DNA from: Ga0077560 sp046330435
GTDB taxonomy: Bacteria > Actinomycetota > Thermoleophilia > Miltoncostaeales > Miltoncostaeaceae
NCBI GenBank assembly: GCA_046330435.1
Contig: JAXLST010000024.1
Location: 1-63,028, forward strand
DNA: 63,028 bases
Reading direction: 5' to 3'
Shown here: positions 42,436-55,300 of the stretch, piece by piece
Position numbering within the stretch: the stretch's first letter is position 1
Layout: the number at the start of each line of letters is the position of its first letter
Translations under genes and position numbers: made by a program
Notes under the pieces: model-generated
What the model was told of the DNA's origin: nothing
Databases searched by the model: none
The model's input: only the letters and a program-made list of their open reading frames with translations

Positions 42436-43514
42436 TCATACGCGCGGCTCCATGACACGAAGCCACGACAGGAAGTTCGTCCAGGGCCCTCAGCTGCTCG
42501 GGGAGCAGTGGATCCGGACTGAAGTGCATTACGTCGTTTCGGATCTCGCGCACCTCATCCAGTGCGCGCCCGGGCCTCGACGCGGTCCAGCGGCCAGTCC
42601 CGGCCGACTCCAGTGGTCCGGTCGCTCAAGGAGCCGTTGGATCTCCCCCAAAGTGAGGTCATGGAGGGACTCGGCCACTCGCGTCGAGCCGGCCGGAACC
42701 GAGGCCATCGAAGTCCGCCGCTGTGAAGCCAGCGCGGACGAGGATCAAGCGGAGCCGCCGCTCGATCTCTCCGAGAAGGAAGAACGGATTCGCGAGGGTC
42801 GCGAACTGTTCGCTCAAGTCGGCCATCGTCACAATCCCAGCGATGGTCTCGTCAGCACCGAGCACGAAGACGAAGCTCTCGCTGATGATCCGCGGGATGA
42901 GCGCGATGAGGTCGTCGGTCGGCCGCACTGGCATCGTCCGCTCAGTCGCGTCGGCGAGTGAAGTTGGGGTCGCGCAAGGCGGCCTTCGCCATGGACTCCC
43001 AACTCACCGCCCCGATCAGTTTCCTCCGCCCGGACATCACGGCGAGCTGAGAGTAGCCGTGCTTGAGCATGAGACTGCGGGCGAGGTTCAGATCCTGATT
43101 GCGCTCGACCGAAACGATGCCGGCGCCAGCTGATCGCAGACTCTGAACAGTCAAGCCGACGTGCCCCTCGTCGTCGGCTTCCACCGGCGCGGGCTCGGGG
43201 ATCGCATCCTGCCCGTCAGTGACGCTCGTGGGTGCCAGACGCACGACGACGTAGTTGTCGATCCAACCGCCCGTGAACGGAGGATCGGTCATCAGCCCGT
43301 ACTCGTCCAACGCGGCCTGGACCTTCACCAACCACGTTGCCGCCCCGCCGCGCTGCCCCGACCAGACCGATCAGTCGACGAATCTTGATGCTCTTCGGGA
43401 TCCCGGACGCGGCGTCCTCTTGGCCTCAGCCAAGAAGTCACCGAAGCTGCCATCGGGTGGAGTCGCCGTCTCGTCCACGGCCTCCTCGATTGCGCCCGCG
43501 TCGCTCGCTTCCAT
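42436..43514 (-). CDS. Tandem CBS-domain protein (frameshifted)
   Basis: The ATG at 43514 has GGAGG 7 nt upstream. Two CBS modules are visible: 'GIVSVERNQDLNLARSLMLKHGYSQLAVMSGRRKLIGAVS' and 'DDLIALIPRIISESFVFVLGADETIAGIVTMADL'. CBS pairs bind adenine nucleotides and act as sensors. The C-terminal helical part ends with 'VREIRNDVMHFSPDPL', a pattern like Swt1-type HEPN or related RNA-handling helices. Indels lie near 43.35, 42.95 and 42.65 kb. It sits between the methylase and the GmrSD-type gene, so it may gate the system by nucleotide level. Confidence 0.72.
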
Positions 43515-43529
43515 CCACGCTTCCTCCAG

Positions 43530-46500
43530 TCATAGGCGAGTCGTGACAGGCGCCGGTTGACGCAGTGCATCGTCAGCAGGCGGTGGACTCAAACGCGTCC
43601 GATAGGGCTTGCCGGTGCGCCCGGCATCCGCCATCTCATCGTAGATCTCGAGGATGAGGCGCTTGGTCCGGTACTCACGTACTCGCGCTCGTCGTTCCGT
43701 CGAACGATCGGGAACGAGTCCATAACGTGTTCGACCTCTTCGCGCCGCAAGCCGTAGAGGTGGAAATAGCCCGCGTCCAGTTCCGCTCGGATCAGGGCGC
43801 GCCTAACCAGGTCCCAGCGGAAGGGGGCGCCGGAGTACCCCATGTCGATCGCGAACGATGCAAGGTCTTGTGCTGTGTATGCCAGCTCAAGTACGCGCGA
43901 CGTGATCGAGGCGCGGGAAGGCTCCCCCTGTGTCCCAGTCGCAGCTGCCTTCGTAGTGGTTCGGAGAAAGAAGCGGCAGTTGCTTCATGATGAAGAAGGC
44001 AACGTTCCGTTCCCCCAACCTTCTGACGCGTAACCCAATCCAGGACGAAGGCGCTCAGATTCGCCACGAGGCACGCCGCCCTATCTACTTCCTCCGGCAT
44101 GACTATCGGCGCCTTGTGGCCATTACCAGCAACGCGAGGAAGGACCGTAGCGATGAGCGTACGTTCGTTTGTACTCGGGGCGATGTCACGCCAAGCGAGC
44201 AGCCAGTTGTGGCTCCAGCGCCCGGAAAGCCGATCGGCGACGTGCCGCGGACCTACCCAGTACCGGGGTTGCGGGAGCACACCTGCGTTGCGTTCCTCAA
44301 GTCTAAGGCGGTTGAGGTACCCATGTTTGCCTGCGCCTGGGTCTGTCTGCGTACGTGCCGAAGCGATGGTCGAACTGGTGCATCATCTTCGCCTCATACA
44401 GAGGGAGAGCATCACCCTCGGGCGCATCGAGCAAGGCCTGAGTCGCCCGACATATGAAACATCGTCATGAACGACAGCCCCCACGGGTTCTCCTCGGGTG
44501 ATTCCCGCCACAGCACGGGCACCCGTCGGTGGATCATGAGGCGATTTCCGCATCCCGACAGGATCGGAACGTGGGACAGGTCCCCGTGTTGGGGTCCAGC
44601 ACGGCGGGCGAGGTCTTCGGAAGACAGGCGGACGGCTGGTCTGGGTCTTTCAGCCACGAGGTGTGTCGAGCGAAGGGCACGAAGTCCGCAGTTGGGTCTT
44701 CCGCCTTTCCTCCACCGCTGAGCGTCAGCAACGCGAACTTGAAGGCATGGTGCACCCCGGGGCGGTCCTCGTTCTCGAAACCGTAGAGCGCCACAAGGCT
44801 GCCGCTCGCCATCAGGTGACCGAAGAAGTGCTTTGTGGTGTCGTCGGTTGCGATGCCCGAGGGGCACGATGCAACCCACCCGCCCGGCCTCGCAGACGAT
44901 GGTGTGCATCGTCTCGGCGAACACCGAGTAGGTGTTGACGTCGCCCCGCCCGCACAGAGGGAAGCGTCCGCTGCGCCGAACCAAATGGCTTTCGCCCTCG
45001 GCACCGCGCAGCGCCGCCTGCCACGCCTCCCAGAGCGCCGGGTCTTCAGCGGGCACGGCCTTTAGGAGCCGCTCACGTGCCACCTTGTTCGCCGCCTGGG
45101 CGATGTCCGGACGGCGGGTGGCGAACCACTCCTTCTCCTGCAGCTTGATGCGCTCCCACGGGGGGTTGCCAAAGGGACGCAATATCAAGCCCCCACTCCA
45201 ACCGGGTCCCTCCACGTCCGAGCGCGACTCCTCCGTGACCATAAAGACATCGGGGAAGGCGACGTGCCAGTGCAGGAACCGGTGCTCCGCGGCAATCGGC
45301 GACCCGCTCCTGGATGGCGGCCAGGACTGGAGGGGTTCCGCCGCGAGGTCGCGGACCCGTCTGGGTCGTGATCTCCGGCTCGCCCGGGACCTTCGAGCAG
45401 ACGAACGCGGCGCACCGGGCGTCGGCCTCCCACCTGGCGCGAGCATGTGCGTCGGAGGAGGTGAGCGCACGGTAGCGGCGCTCACGCTCGTGCACGCCGG
45501 CGATGTCCTCGTCGGGCACCGCGGCGACCTGCGCGAATCCGGCGTGCAGCGCATCGGTCCCCGACATGCCGAGGGACCGCGAGCGACATCTGCCCGCCGC
45601 GTTCCCGCTCGTTGCGCTTCTTCAGGGCGGTCACGGCCTTCTTGTCGTCGCCGAGCAGAGCCGTGTACGCCTCGTCGGGACCCCGCCGGCGATGAGGGCC
45701 AGGGTCGTCCCCAACAGGCTGTTGCCGACGAGGATTCGGTGATCCAAGAAGGACAGCGGCCGGCCCACGGCTCCAGTACCTCCATCCAGAGCGACACCTT
45801 GCACAGCTCAACGGCCATCTCGTTGACGTCGACTCCGTAGATGCAGCGGCCCACGACGTCCCGCAAGGCGTGCCGGACGGGCTCGGGTGCCGGCTCCGCG
45901 TCGCCGGTACGGATCGACGCGAGGCGCTTCGCGATCCGCTGGGCGGCCGCGATGAGGAAGTGCCCGGACCCGCACGCCGGGTCCACCAGACCTTCCAGAT
46001 CGAGGATCGCCTCCTCGGGGTCGTCTTCTGCCGCCGCTCGGTCGAGCACCGGGTCGAGTGCGGAGTCGAGGAGCTCGACGATGAGGCTCGTCGGGTGTAG
46101 TAGCTCCCCGTGGTCTTGCGCTCTGACCCCGCCCCAGTGGTGAGGGCGAACGACCAGGCCTCGACGTCGAGCTGGGGGTGGAGCTCGAGCAGGGACGCTC
46201 GTAGACGGAGCCGAGCTCCTCCCGCGCCGAGGTTGCGGTAGTCCACCGGTCGGGCGTCCCCGGCCTGTTCCACGAACGCGCCAGCTCCCGCACTGCGGTG
46301 AGCAGATCGCGATTCACTTCCGCCGCACCGAGGCGGCCAGCAGCGTCGCGCCAGAGGAAGCTGCCCAGCGCCGGTAGACCGAGCGCAGGCGCCCCCGCGT
46401 CCTGACCGAGGCCGCGCATCACCACCAGCAGGCCGCGCCAGAGGTCCGGGTGCGGGCCGCCCCTGCGGCGCTCCGCCAGGCGCCGAAGGCGATGGGTGGA

Positions 46501-47463
46501 GTAGTGCGCCGCATATCGCGCCCTCGCCTGCTCGTCGGCCGCCGGATCGAGCAGCAGCTCGCGGTCCTCGGCGGTGAACAGGAACAGCAGCCGGTAGACC
46601 AGGCGAAGCAGGTGTCGGTAGTAGTCCTGCCCGTCGAGCTCGCCGTTCCTGAGCGCGATGCGGAGGTCGGTGTTGGCGGGGTGGGCGAGAAAGCCGCGGC
46701 CGAGGCTTGCGATGGCCGCCTCGACGCCCTGACGCAGGCTCTCCCTGGCGCAGGTGCCGCGCTCGGCGGAACTCCTTCGACCAGCGCTCCAGCCAGCAGT
46801 CCTCTGCTCGGCCTCGAACCGGGACTGGTGGCAGACCTGCCACAGCAGGGCGAAGTCGGAGTAGACCTCGCCGTCCATCATGGCCTCGGTCGAACTCCAC
46901 ATAGGCCTGGCGGGCGAGCTGCGCGTTGTCGCGGAGCAGGCGCAGGCGCAGACCGTTGAGTAGCGATCCCCCAGAGTCTGTCGTCGCTGGCATTCAGCAG
47001 CTCCTGCACCAGGCTGTGCGGGCTCTGGCGCGCGGCGCCGGCAACGCCGGCGGTACGGCGGTCGAGGTCCACGCGCGCCCACCAGGTGCAGCGGGACGCT
47101 GCCCACCCGTGGCTGATGCTGAACGCCCGATCGTCGACCTCGACCGCGGGGGCAGCAGTGAGCCGACCGAAGCCCAGCTCCTGCATGAGGACCAGCAGCC
47201 AACGCTCACGTGTGGCGGTGGTGGCCGTGTCGCTCTCTGGAAGGGCGTCCAGCGCGCGACGGAACGCGGACCAGGCACCGACAAGGCGGGTCAGGGCGGT
47301 TGACGGCCTCGCCGAGGGTCTCGCCCTCGATGAGGTGGTAGTCGGTCGGGGCCAGCCCCTTGAGGTCCCGGTCACCGTCGGCGACGCGTTGCAGGAGCTC
47401 CGGGGGAAGCAGCGCGCCCTCGGAGCGGACGGTGGTGAACAGCTCGCGTGACCTGACCTGCAT
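43530..47463 (-). CDS. N6-adenine DNA methyltransferase, Eco57I/DrmMI-like (frameshifted)
   Basis: The ATG at 47463 overlaps the stop of the SNF2 gene by 1 base. Motifs are 'VDPACGSGHFLIAAAQRIA' (AdoMet loop), 'YGVDVNEMAVELCKVSLWME', and the catalytic 'GNPPWERIKLQ' (NPPW). The C-terminus 'AELDAGYFHLYGLRREEVEHVMDSFPIV' is the usual end of large Eco57I-type methylases. Total about 1310 aa. About a dozen single-base breaks separate the pieces. It should methylate adenine in host DNA for self-recognition, as DrmMI or PglX do. It could also carry restriction activity in the same chain. Confidence 0.82.
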
Positions 47464-50309
47464 CAGTCACTCACCGGCTGGAAGCAGTAGACGCCGAGCA
47501 CATCCAGCGGTAGCTCCGGGGTCACCGTCGCCCGCACCGCCCCGTGCCCGCACCCTGCGGTGCGCGGCGAAGGAGTTCGGCCGCACGGGTCGCGGCCGTC
47601 GCACCAAGATGGCCTGCGACCTCGTCGAGCTGGTCGATGACGCGGGTGAGGGTGAGACGGGCCTGGTCGGGGGCCAGGTTCGCCGCGGGCCGCGGCGGAG
47701 AGCAGTTGGACGGCACGGTCGTCGGTGAGCCATTCGGCGCGCGAGCATGCAGGCGAACGCGAGCAGGCGGCTCTCCTCAGCCAACTGCTGTACGCGGACG
47801 CCGCGCCGTGAGGTGACGACATGGTACCGGAACCGCACCAGCAGCAGCGTCGTGAGGTGCTGCACGGCGTGGGTGCGCATGAGTCCACAGCGGGCAGCCA
47901 CGCCATCCGCGGCGGCATCGAGGGCCGTGTCGGTGACGTAGGAGGCGAGCGTCTCCTGAGGGGTGCGTGCGCACCAGGAGGAATCTCGCGATCCTCGACG
48001 GGCGGCTCTGTGCGCACCCGCACCGTTGTGGCGGTGAGGCGGTCCCGCAGATCTCGGTGGGCTTCCGTGAGGTCGAGCTGGAGGGCGCCATCACTGGCGG
48101 TGACGGTGCCGCCGAGCGGGGACCGCGCTGCGGATGAAGCGGGCGACGTCGGCGCCGGCGCCGCCTCGCGGGCGGCACGGGACTCGGCGGCGACCTCGTC
48201 GACCTGGATACCGGCCTGGGCGAACATCGTGCGCGAGCGGGTCTCGCGCTCGGTGGCGTCGTCCCATTCCTCGTGCAGCCCCTTGCGACGGGGGGCGACG
48301 ACCTGGTCGTCGAAAGCGCCAGCTGATGGGCCTCCCGTGCGCCCGAGCGGAGGACCAGGCCCTCCAGGATGGCCTCCATCACCATGTCCGAGTCCGCCGG
48401 GACGGGCACCGACACCCCAAGGCTGCTGCGGATGGTGCGGTGCTTGCGCAGCAGCACGTCCAGGACGATGCCGTCGATGCGGTTGTCGAGCCGAAGTACG
48501 TGATGGCGCGGACGTCCTCGCGCGGCTGCCCGTACCGGTCGACCCGGCCCTCCCGCGCTCGTGGCGGGTGGGGTTCCACGACAGGTCGTAGTGGAGCACC
48601 GCGTCGAAGTGCTCCTGAAGGTTGATGCCCTCCGACAGGCAGTCCGTGGCGACGAGGACCCGCTTGTCGTGGTCGGCGAGCTGCAGCACCCGCTGCTCCG
48701 CTCGGCGGGTGGCAGCAGGCCGGTGACTGCCTCCACCTGCACGCCACGCAGTGCCGCCGAGGACTCGGCGACGTACTCGGCGGTGGGGATGAACCGGCAG
48801 AACCGTGGGCCGGTTGCCGTCGGCGACGAGCTTCTTGATGAGCGTGATCGCGCCCTGGAGTTTGGCGTCGCTCTTCCCGCGCAGGGCGTCGGCCTCGCGG
48901 GCCATCTCGAGGAGGCGCCGTCGGTGGCGGGCGTGCTCGTCCTCGGCCAGCTCGGCGTCGGCTCCAGGCGCCGCGTCGAGGGTGTCCATCTCCTCGTCGT
49001 CGCCGAGATCCATGACGGTGCGGCGGCCGAGGGCGTCGGCCTCGGCGTCATCCTCCGCGACGATCGCGGCACTCCGGTTCCTGAGCGTCGCGGCGGCAGC
49101 GGCCGGGCTGGACCCGAGGGCGCGCAGCAGGCCGAGGGCCGACCACCAGCGCACGCGCTGACGATCGCAACCGCCGCACCCGTGTCGGTGACGGCCTCGC
49201 GGGCGTAGTCGAGGACCCGGTCGAACAGCTTCCGGTACTCCGGCGTGAGCGCGTATGTCTCCTCACGCTCAGGCCGCCGCGGGAACGGGGTCTCGCTGTC
49301 GGCGTAGCTGCGGATGTCCGCACGGCGGCGTTGCACGAGGTGGCGGGCGACGCGCCGCCGGTGCAGTTCGTTCTGCAGGCCGGCAGTTCGGCCCGGGAGC
49401 TGCAGCAGTTCCTCGTCGAGGAGCCCCAGCAACGCACGGAAGGCATCCTCGTTGCCGGGTGCGGCGTGGCGGTCACCAGGACCAAGTGCCGTTCCTGGTT
49501 CGCGGCGAGGCGCGCCGCAGGAGTTCGTACCGCTGTTGCCGGCCGCCGCGCCGGCACCCCGGACGGGACGCAGGAGTGGGCCTCATCGACGATCACGAAG
49601 TCCGGGCAGGTGCGCAGGAACTCGTCGCGCCGCCGCTCGGACTTGATGAAGTCCATCGGCGACCACCAGCGAGTGCCCGGCGAACAGGGACTCACCCGCG
49701 CAGGCCCCGCTCGAGCCGCCGGACGGTTCCGACAGCACCAGCTCCGCGTCGAGGTGGAACTTGGACCACGCCAGCTCCACCTGCCACTGCTCGGCCAGGT
49801 GCGGCGGGCAGAGCACCGCCATCCGCTCGATCTCCCCGGAATCGAGCAGCTCTCGGGCGACAAACGATGCCTCGACGGTCTTACCGATGCCGACGTCGTC
49901 GGCGATGAGCAGCCGCACCGGGTCCATGCGCAGGGCCATGAGCAGCGGTACCAGCTGGTACGGGCGAGTTCCACCGCGATGTGCCCAGCTGCGGAACGGG
50001 CCCGCGCTGGGGCGGACGCCGAGCTGGAGGGCATCGCGCAGCAACCCAGCGGTGCGGGCGTCGCCTGCCTTTGCGGGGTCGGGCGGGTCGAACCGCGCGG
50101 GCCGGACGTCGTGTCCTTCCAGCGGCAGGTAGATGCCGGTGGTCTCCCTCGCGCCTCCACCGAGGGGGCGCACCATCGAGGTCCTCGTCACCGCCGGGCA
50201 GGACCACCCATTCGCGGCCACGGGCAGAGACGACGACCCGATCGCGAACGTCGTGCTCACGCCGCGGCCTGGGCGTCGAGGGCGGGCTGCAGGAACTCGC
50301 ACGCGTCAC
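47463..50309 (-). CDS. SNF2-family helicase, DrmD-like (frameshifted)
   Basis: GTG 50309 overlaps the UvrD stop (GTGA). Pieces in order are 'DREWVVL'-type N-terminus, 'LLIADDVGIGKTVEA' (Walker A), 'VLCPPHLAEQWQVELAW', 'FVIVDEAHSC' (DEAH), 'HLVLVTATPH', 'RRRVARHLVQRRRADIRSY', and 'DCLSEGINLQEHFDAVLHYDLSWNPTR' (motifs V/VI). The C-terminal part ends 'LPLDVLGVYCFQPVSD'. This is the layout of DISARM DrmD and related proteins. Reading breaks occur about every 0.3 kb. It precedes the methylase, the same order as drmD-drmMI in class 1 DISARM. Confidence 0.8.
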
Positions 50310-52315
50310 CCTACGTGACCCAGCACCTCCGTCACGGGCGCGAGTGAGCGCCGCTGGGAGCTGGCGCTCCCCTCCCCGAAACTCCGCGCGGTCCTGATCG
50401 TCGCCGGAGAGGTTCATCAGGTAGCGGTTCGGGATGGAGTCCTTGGAGGCGTCGATGACGACGGCCATCTTGAACTCCAGGCCCTTCGCGCGGTGCATCG
50501 TGACCAGCTGAACCGCGTTCTCGGAAGACACGGCCGCCGTTCTGCCGCAAGACGTATGTCGGCACATCCCAGTGATGGAGACGCAGCGCGGCGTACATTG
50601 CTCAACTGGGCCTTCGTGCGGGCGAACACGGCGATCTCGTTCGGAGCCACGCCACGCTCGACGCACTCGTTCACGTGCTCCGCGATGTAGTCGTACTGCT
50701 CCGCAGGGCTCGAGAAGGCGATGGCGGTGGGCGCGACCCCTGCACGAGGTGCTGAGGGTCTCGTTGCGTGTTCCTTGGCGCCGTCGGGTCGTCGCCCGTG
50801 GTGAGGATACGTCCGCGAACCTGCGGATCTCCTCGGTCGTGCGGTAGTTGATCCGCGGCACCCGGGCACGGCCACGCACCTCGATGCCCGCGCTGCGCAG
50901 ACTCGTGCGGTGCGCGTAGATGCGCTTGTCCGCCGTCCCCGAGGCACCATCAGCCCGTTCGGCCGGTCACCACCGAGGGCGGCCACCGAGGCGCAGGGCC
51001 TGCACGGAGGTCCTGTACCTCGTCCACGATCACCGCGTCCATGAGGACTGGGCCTCGCTCGACTCGAGAAGCTCCCCGCGCGGTGCGGCACATGCCCTGC
51101 CAGTCGGTGAGGTTGCCGGCGCGCATGTAGTCCCTGACGCGCGCGAACACGGCCCATACGTCCTTGCGCTGCACGGCGGTGAGCGGGGTGCCGCGCCCCG
51201 CACGGTTCGCGGTGCGGTAGTCGTCCCACGTGTCGACGCCCTGCGCCTGGATGACGAGGTTCCACTCGGCGACCATCGCGGACGTTCCGAGAGGAAGGTC
51301 GCCCGACTGCCGGAACCGTTCGATCAGCTCCCGGATCTTCTCGTCGTCGAGAACCTCCTTCGGCGCCAGACCAGCGTCGCCCACGATCTTGCGCGCCACC
51401 TGATGGACGGTGCTCACGTCGACCCACGCGCGCTCCTCGCCCTCACACAGCAGGTCGAGACTCTGCTCGACGTTCTGGCAGAGCGTCGTGACGGCTGGTG
51501 AGCAACACTCGCTTGCCCTGACGGGCGAGATGCCGCGCCCGGTGCAACGCGACCACCGTCTTGCCCGTCCCGGCCGTGCCCGTCACCTTCGCCGGTCGAA
51601 GTCTGCGGACACGATGCCCCGCCGGGCGGATGCGGAACGCGATCCATGTCGCCAGGGGCCTTCAGCAGGCGCTCGAGGTCGTCCAGATCCGGTACGACAC
51701 TTCCATCGGTCGAGGGGATCGCAGGGTCGAAGCTCGGTGTCACCACGACCGGCGCCGGAGGTGGAACCATCTTTCCCGTTCGCCACGTCGAACAGCCGCT
51801 CGGCGACATCGTCCGGAAACTTGGCGAGGCCTTCGAACAAGGCTTCGTGGTCGGTGATCTTCCGGAGATACGGCAGCCACTCGGCCGGAGCGCCCAAGCT
51901 CAGCAGGTAGTCGTCGGTGTGCGCTTGGAAGATTGGAGGCTCGGGCGAATCCGCCGATGCCCCTCCCGGCTTCTTGTCGGGGAACACTTCCTCCAACGGC
52001 GGATACACCTGAATGGTGTTGGTGATCTTGTTGCGGACGATGCGGCGACGTTCGGCCCAGGCGTACGGCATCATGGTGGTCGACGTACAACAGGTAGTCG
52101 TCGGGTCCATCGCGGAAGACGATGGCGCGGAGGTCCTGCGTGACCCGTGCGGACCGCACGTCCTTCGAGTTCGTGCGATCCAACCGTTCCATGCTGATGC
52201 CGGGACGCGTCTTGTCATCGAAGTACCGCGTCAGGAACTCGACGACCTGCGCGGCACCGCGCTGGCCGAGCTTGGTCGTCGCGTCGAGGAACCCCTTCTC
52301 GACACCAACGCTCAT
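50306..52315 (-). CDS. UvrD/Rep-type SF1 helicase with RelE-like N-terminal domain (frameshifted)
   Basis: The ATG at 52315 overlaps the stop of the DUF1998 helicase gene. The first 90 residues ('AAQVVEFLTRYFDDKTRPGISMERL...LRAIVFRDGPDDYLLYVDHHD') resemble a RelE/ParE-type toxin fold. The helicase part has 'VTGTAGTGKTVVALHRARHLA', 'NAVQLVTMHRAKGLEFKMAVVID' and an 'ALTRARD' motif VI. Walker A and motif V lie in different frames. About six breaks are present. RelE-like heads on UvrD-like helicases occur in some bacterial ORFs, but their role is unknown to me. Confidence 0.76.
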
Positions 52316-55300
52316 CGGTCCACCCCAAGACCGTCGAGGATCGAGTCGGCGGCTCCCGGACTCGTGACGTCCAGCGAAACCTCGTCGCCCTTGTCTTCGA
52401 TGGCCTCCATCACGCCTTCGTGCCCGTCGGACGTCACGTCAACGAGGTGGAGGACACGGCCGTTCGACCGAACGATGGCGGCGGACATGCCGACGACCTC
52501 ACCCCCATCGAGCACGTCACCGCCGGAAGCACGCCCACGTCGAGTCCCCGCTGGATCAACGTCTCGATGATCGGCCGCCAGCCAGCGTCGAACAGGTCGA
52601 GATCCGGGCCATCGGAACTGGGCGGTGGGGGCGGCACCTTCGCGGACGTGGGCGCTCCCCCGAGCTGGAACACGTGCAGATGCTTTTTCATCGAGCAGCG
52701 CGTTCCAGGTCGCAGGATCGGGGCCCGAACCGCCAGCACCGTGTAGCCGGCGCTCGTCATGCACGACGTCTTGGTGGCGTCGTATTCGGTCTTCGCCCGA
52801 TCCTGGTGGTGCGGTCCGTCGATGTACACCGCGGTCAGCGAGCCCCGGTACAGGAAGTCGGGGCGGGTGCCGCAGGTCGGGATGAACGTCTGCGCGTCGT
52901 CCGGAAGGCGGAGCCCTCGTGCCACCAGGCAGTCGAGCCACTCGCGCTCCAGGTTCGAATCGCACCGGGCCCGGAGCAGCTCCGGGTGGTTCGCCGGCCC
53001 GGCCTGCACGGCACCGCGAGCCAGGGTGAGCAGGACCTCCCGGATGGCCTTGCGGTCCAGATGGTCGTGAAACCGCTGGTTGCCGTAGCTCATCAGGCAG
53101 TCGTAACAGGCGGCCTCGCAGGCCTCGGCCATGTGCGCCGCGGTGCCGAGGTCCTCGCCCGTTCCGGATCGAAGTGGCAAAGGCGAAGCGCTTGCCGCGC
53201 GACCTCCGGCAGGGCGTGCGCGTCCTCGGTGAGATGACGCAGCACCCCCGCGCCGCCTTCGGCTGACTCGTAGAACAGCAGCGCGCCAGGGTGGTCGACG
53301 TTCGGCAGCGGTTCGGCGGCGAGCTCCGAGGGCTCCAACTGATAGACGACCTGGACGGCGTTCGTGAGCGCCGTCATGAGCGACAGCATCGCGGTGGTGT
53401 CCAGCCGAGCTGCCGGGGTGAGCGTCAGAAGGTTCCGGCGGTCCTCGACGAAGGGCACGACGCGGTTCTGCTGGGCGCTCATGGGGTCCTGCTGGTCGTC
53501 CTGCTGCTCCTCGTTGCGCGCCCAGTAGCCGGACTGGGTGTCGAGCACGAAGCCGAGCTGGTTCGGGTTGGAGCGGCGGCGCCAGCCGAGGTTGATGCGC
53601 CAGATGGTGGCCGCTGGGCCGTAGGCCATCTGCACGAGCGGAGTGGCGCCGTCGGTGGCGCGCGCCAGGCGCTTCACCTCATGGCCGTCGCGCGTTGCGA
53701 AGCGTAGGCCGGTGACGATCTCGTAGCCCAGGCGCATCCGCTCCTCCTCGTCGGAGGTGATGCGCTGACGCCGGCGGGTGGAGACGTTGGTGAGCCGCAG
53801 CAGCTGACGGAGCTGTCCGCCGAGGAGCGCGCCGCAGTGATCGCAGATCTCGGCCGACCAGTTCGGCGTGACCTCGTGCAGGTATCCGCATGAGTCGCAC
53901 CGCTTGGCCTCGCGCAGCGGCAGGGAGCTGTCCCCGGACTCACTGGTCTCGATGGGGAGGGTCACCTGGTTGACCACGTACCGGGCACCCTCGTGGTAGA
54001 TCACGCTCCGGGGCCCGAATTCCGAGATCGCCAGGAACCTCGGTCGGCTGATGTAGTCGCCGTCGCGCTTGGTCCGACGACGAGCGGGGATGAACGCCGC
54101 GAGCGGCAGGCGCGGGAAGCTGTAGCCGGGGAGGAAGCCCTCGCTGGCGAAGTACCGGTAGCTGTAGAAGTCGGACTGGGCGAGGTCCTCGTCGCGTGAC
54201 TCCAGCAGGTAGAGCTGGGTCACCGCCTGGCCGCGGAGCCGCTCAGCGCGCCGGCGCTCGTCCATGGGCCGGGAGACGTCCGCAGAGATCTTGTCCTGCA
54301 GGTCTCGCTGCGCCTGCGCGGCGCGGTACATCGACCGCCACCGGTCGCAAGCCTCGTCGAACCGCCGCGGCGCCTGGTTGACCGCATCGTCGAGCCAGGC
54401 GTCGTGGAACCAGTCGACGTCGCCCAGCTCCGCCCGCACCGACGCCATCAACCCTGATGCACGAGCCAGAGCCCGCACACGGGCGTGCTCGCTGGCGAAG
54501 TCCGTCGCGAGGCCGTCCCTAACGGGCAGATCGGGGTGAGCGAGGTCGAGGACGTCCGCGAGGCTGCTGCCCAGGTCGGCCCCCGTCTCGGCGAGCCACA
54601 GGGCGTGGACATGGGCGCGGACCAGATCCTCGTTCCCGAGGTCGAGTCGCGGGGGCGCCACCTGCCCGGCGACCATCCGCTGGGGACGCCGGAAGAAGTA
54701 CTGGTCGTGGGGGCTGCCGGTAGAGCAGTAGGTGACGACCAGGGCAGGCTGCCCCGATCGGCCCGCACGGCCGCTGCGCTGCGCGTAGTTCGCCGGGGTC
54801 GGCGGGACGTTGCGCATGTTCACGACGTTCAGCTCGGAGATGTCGACGCCGAGCTCCATCGTGGGGGAGCAGAACAGCACCGGAAGGCGCCCCTGGCGGA
54901 ACGCCTGCTCCCGATCCTCACGGTCGGCCGCCGGCACCTGGGCCGTGTGCTCGCGTCCCTCGAGGTCGGGCGCTTCGAGCGCCTCCCTGCGGTAGAGGTC
55001 GAGGAAGAACGAGTTGGGCGCGCGAAACCCAGACGGCGGGCGTGGCGTGCGCACGGGGTCGGTCGGCACATCGATCCCCTCGCCCGCCCGCCACACCATC
55101 GCGCCCGCGTTGACGCGGTAGCCCGGCACGTCACCGGGACCATCCACGGGCCGAACGAGACCGGCGTCGGCGAGCACCTCAAGGAGGTCGCGCATGATGA
55201 TCTCGGCGTCCTCGCCGGAGAGCCGCTCACCGTGGTCCGGGAACGTGACGGTCCGCCGGAGCAGGCGGCCGAATCCCCCGCGTGCCGAGAGGTAGAAGGC

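Noticed and set aside
22963..53180. Reading the frameshifted genes as true pseudogenes
   Set aside because: Motifs persist across frames without internal stop mutations, and the essential holB shows the same kind of break, so sequence error is more likely. Decay of some genes cannot be ruled out.
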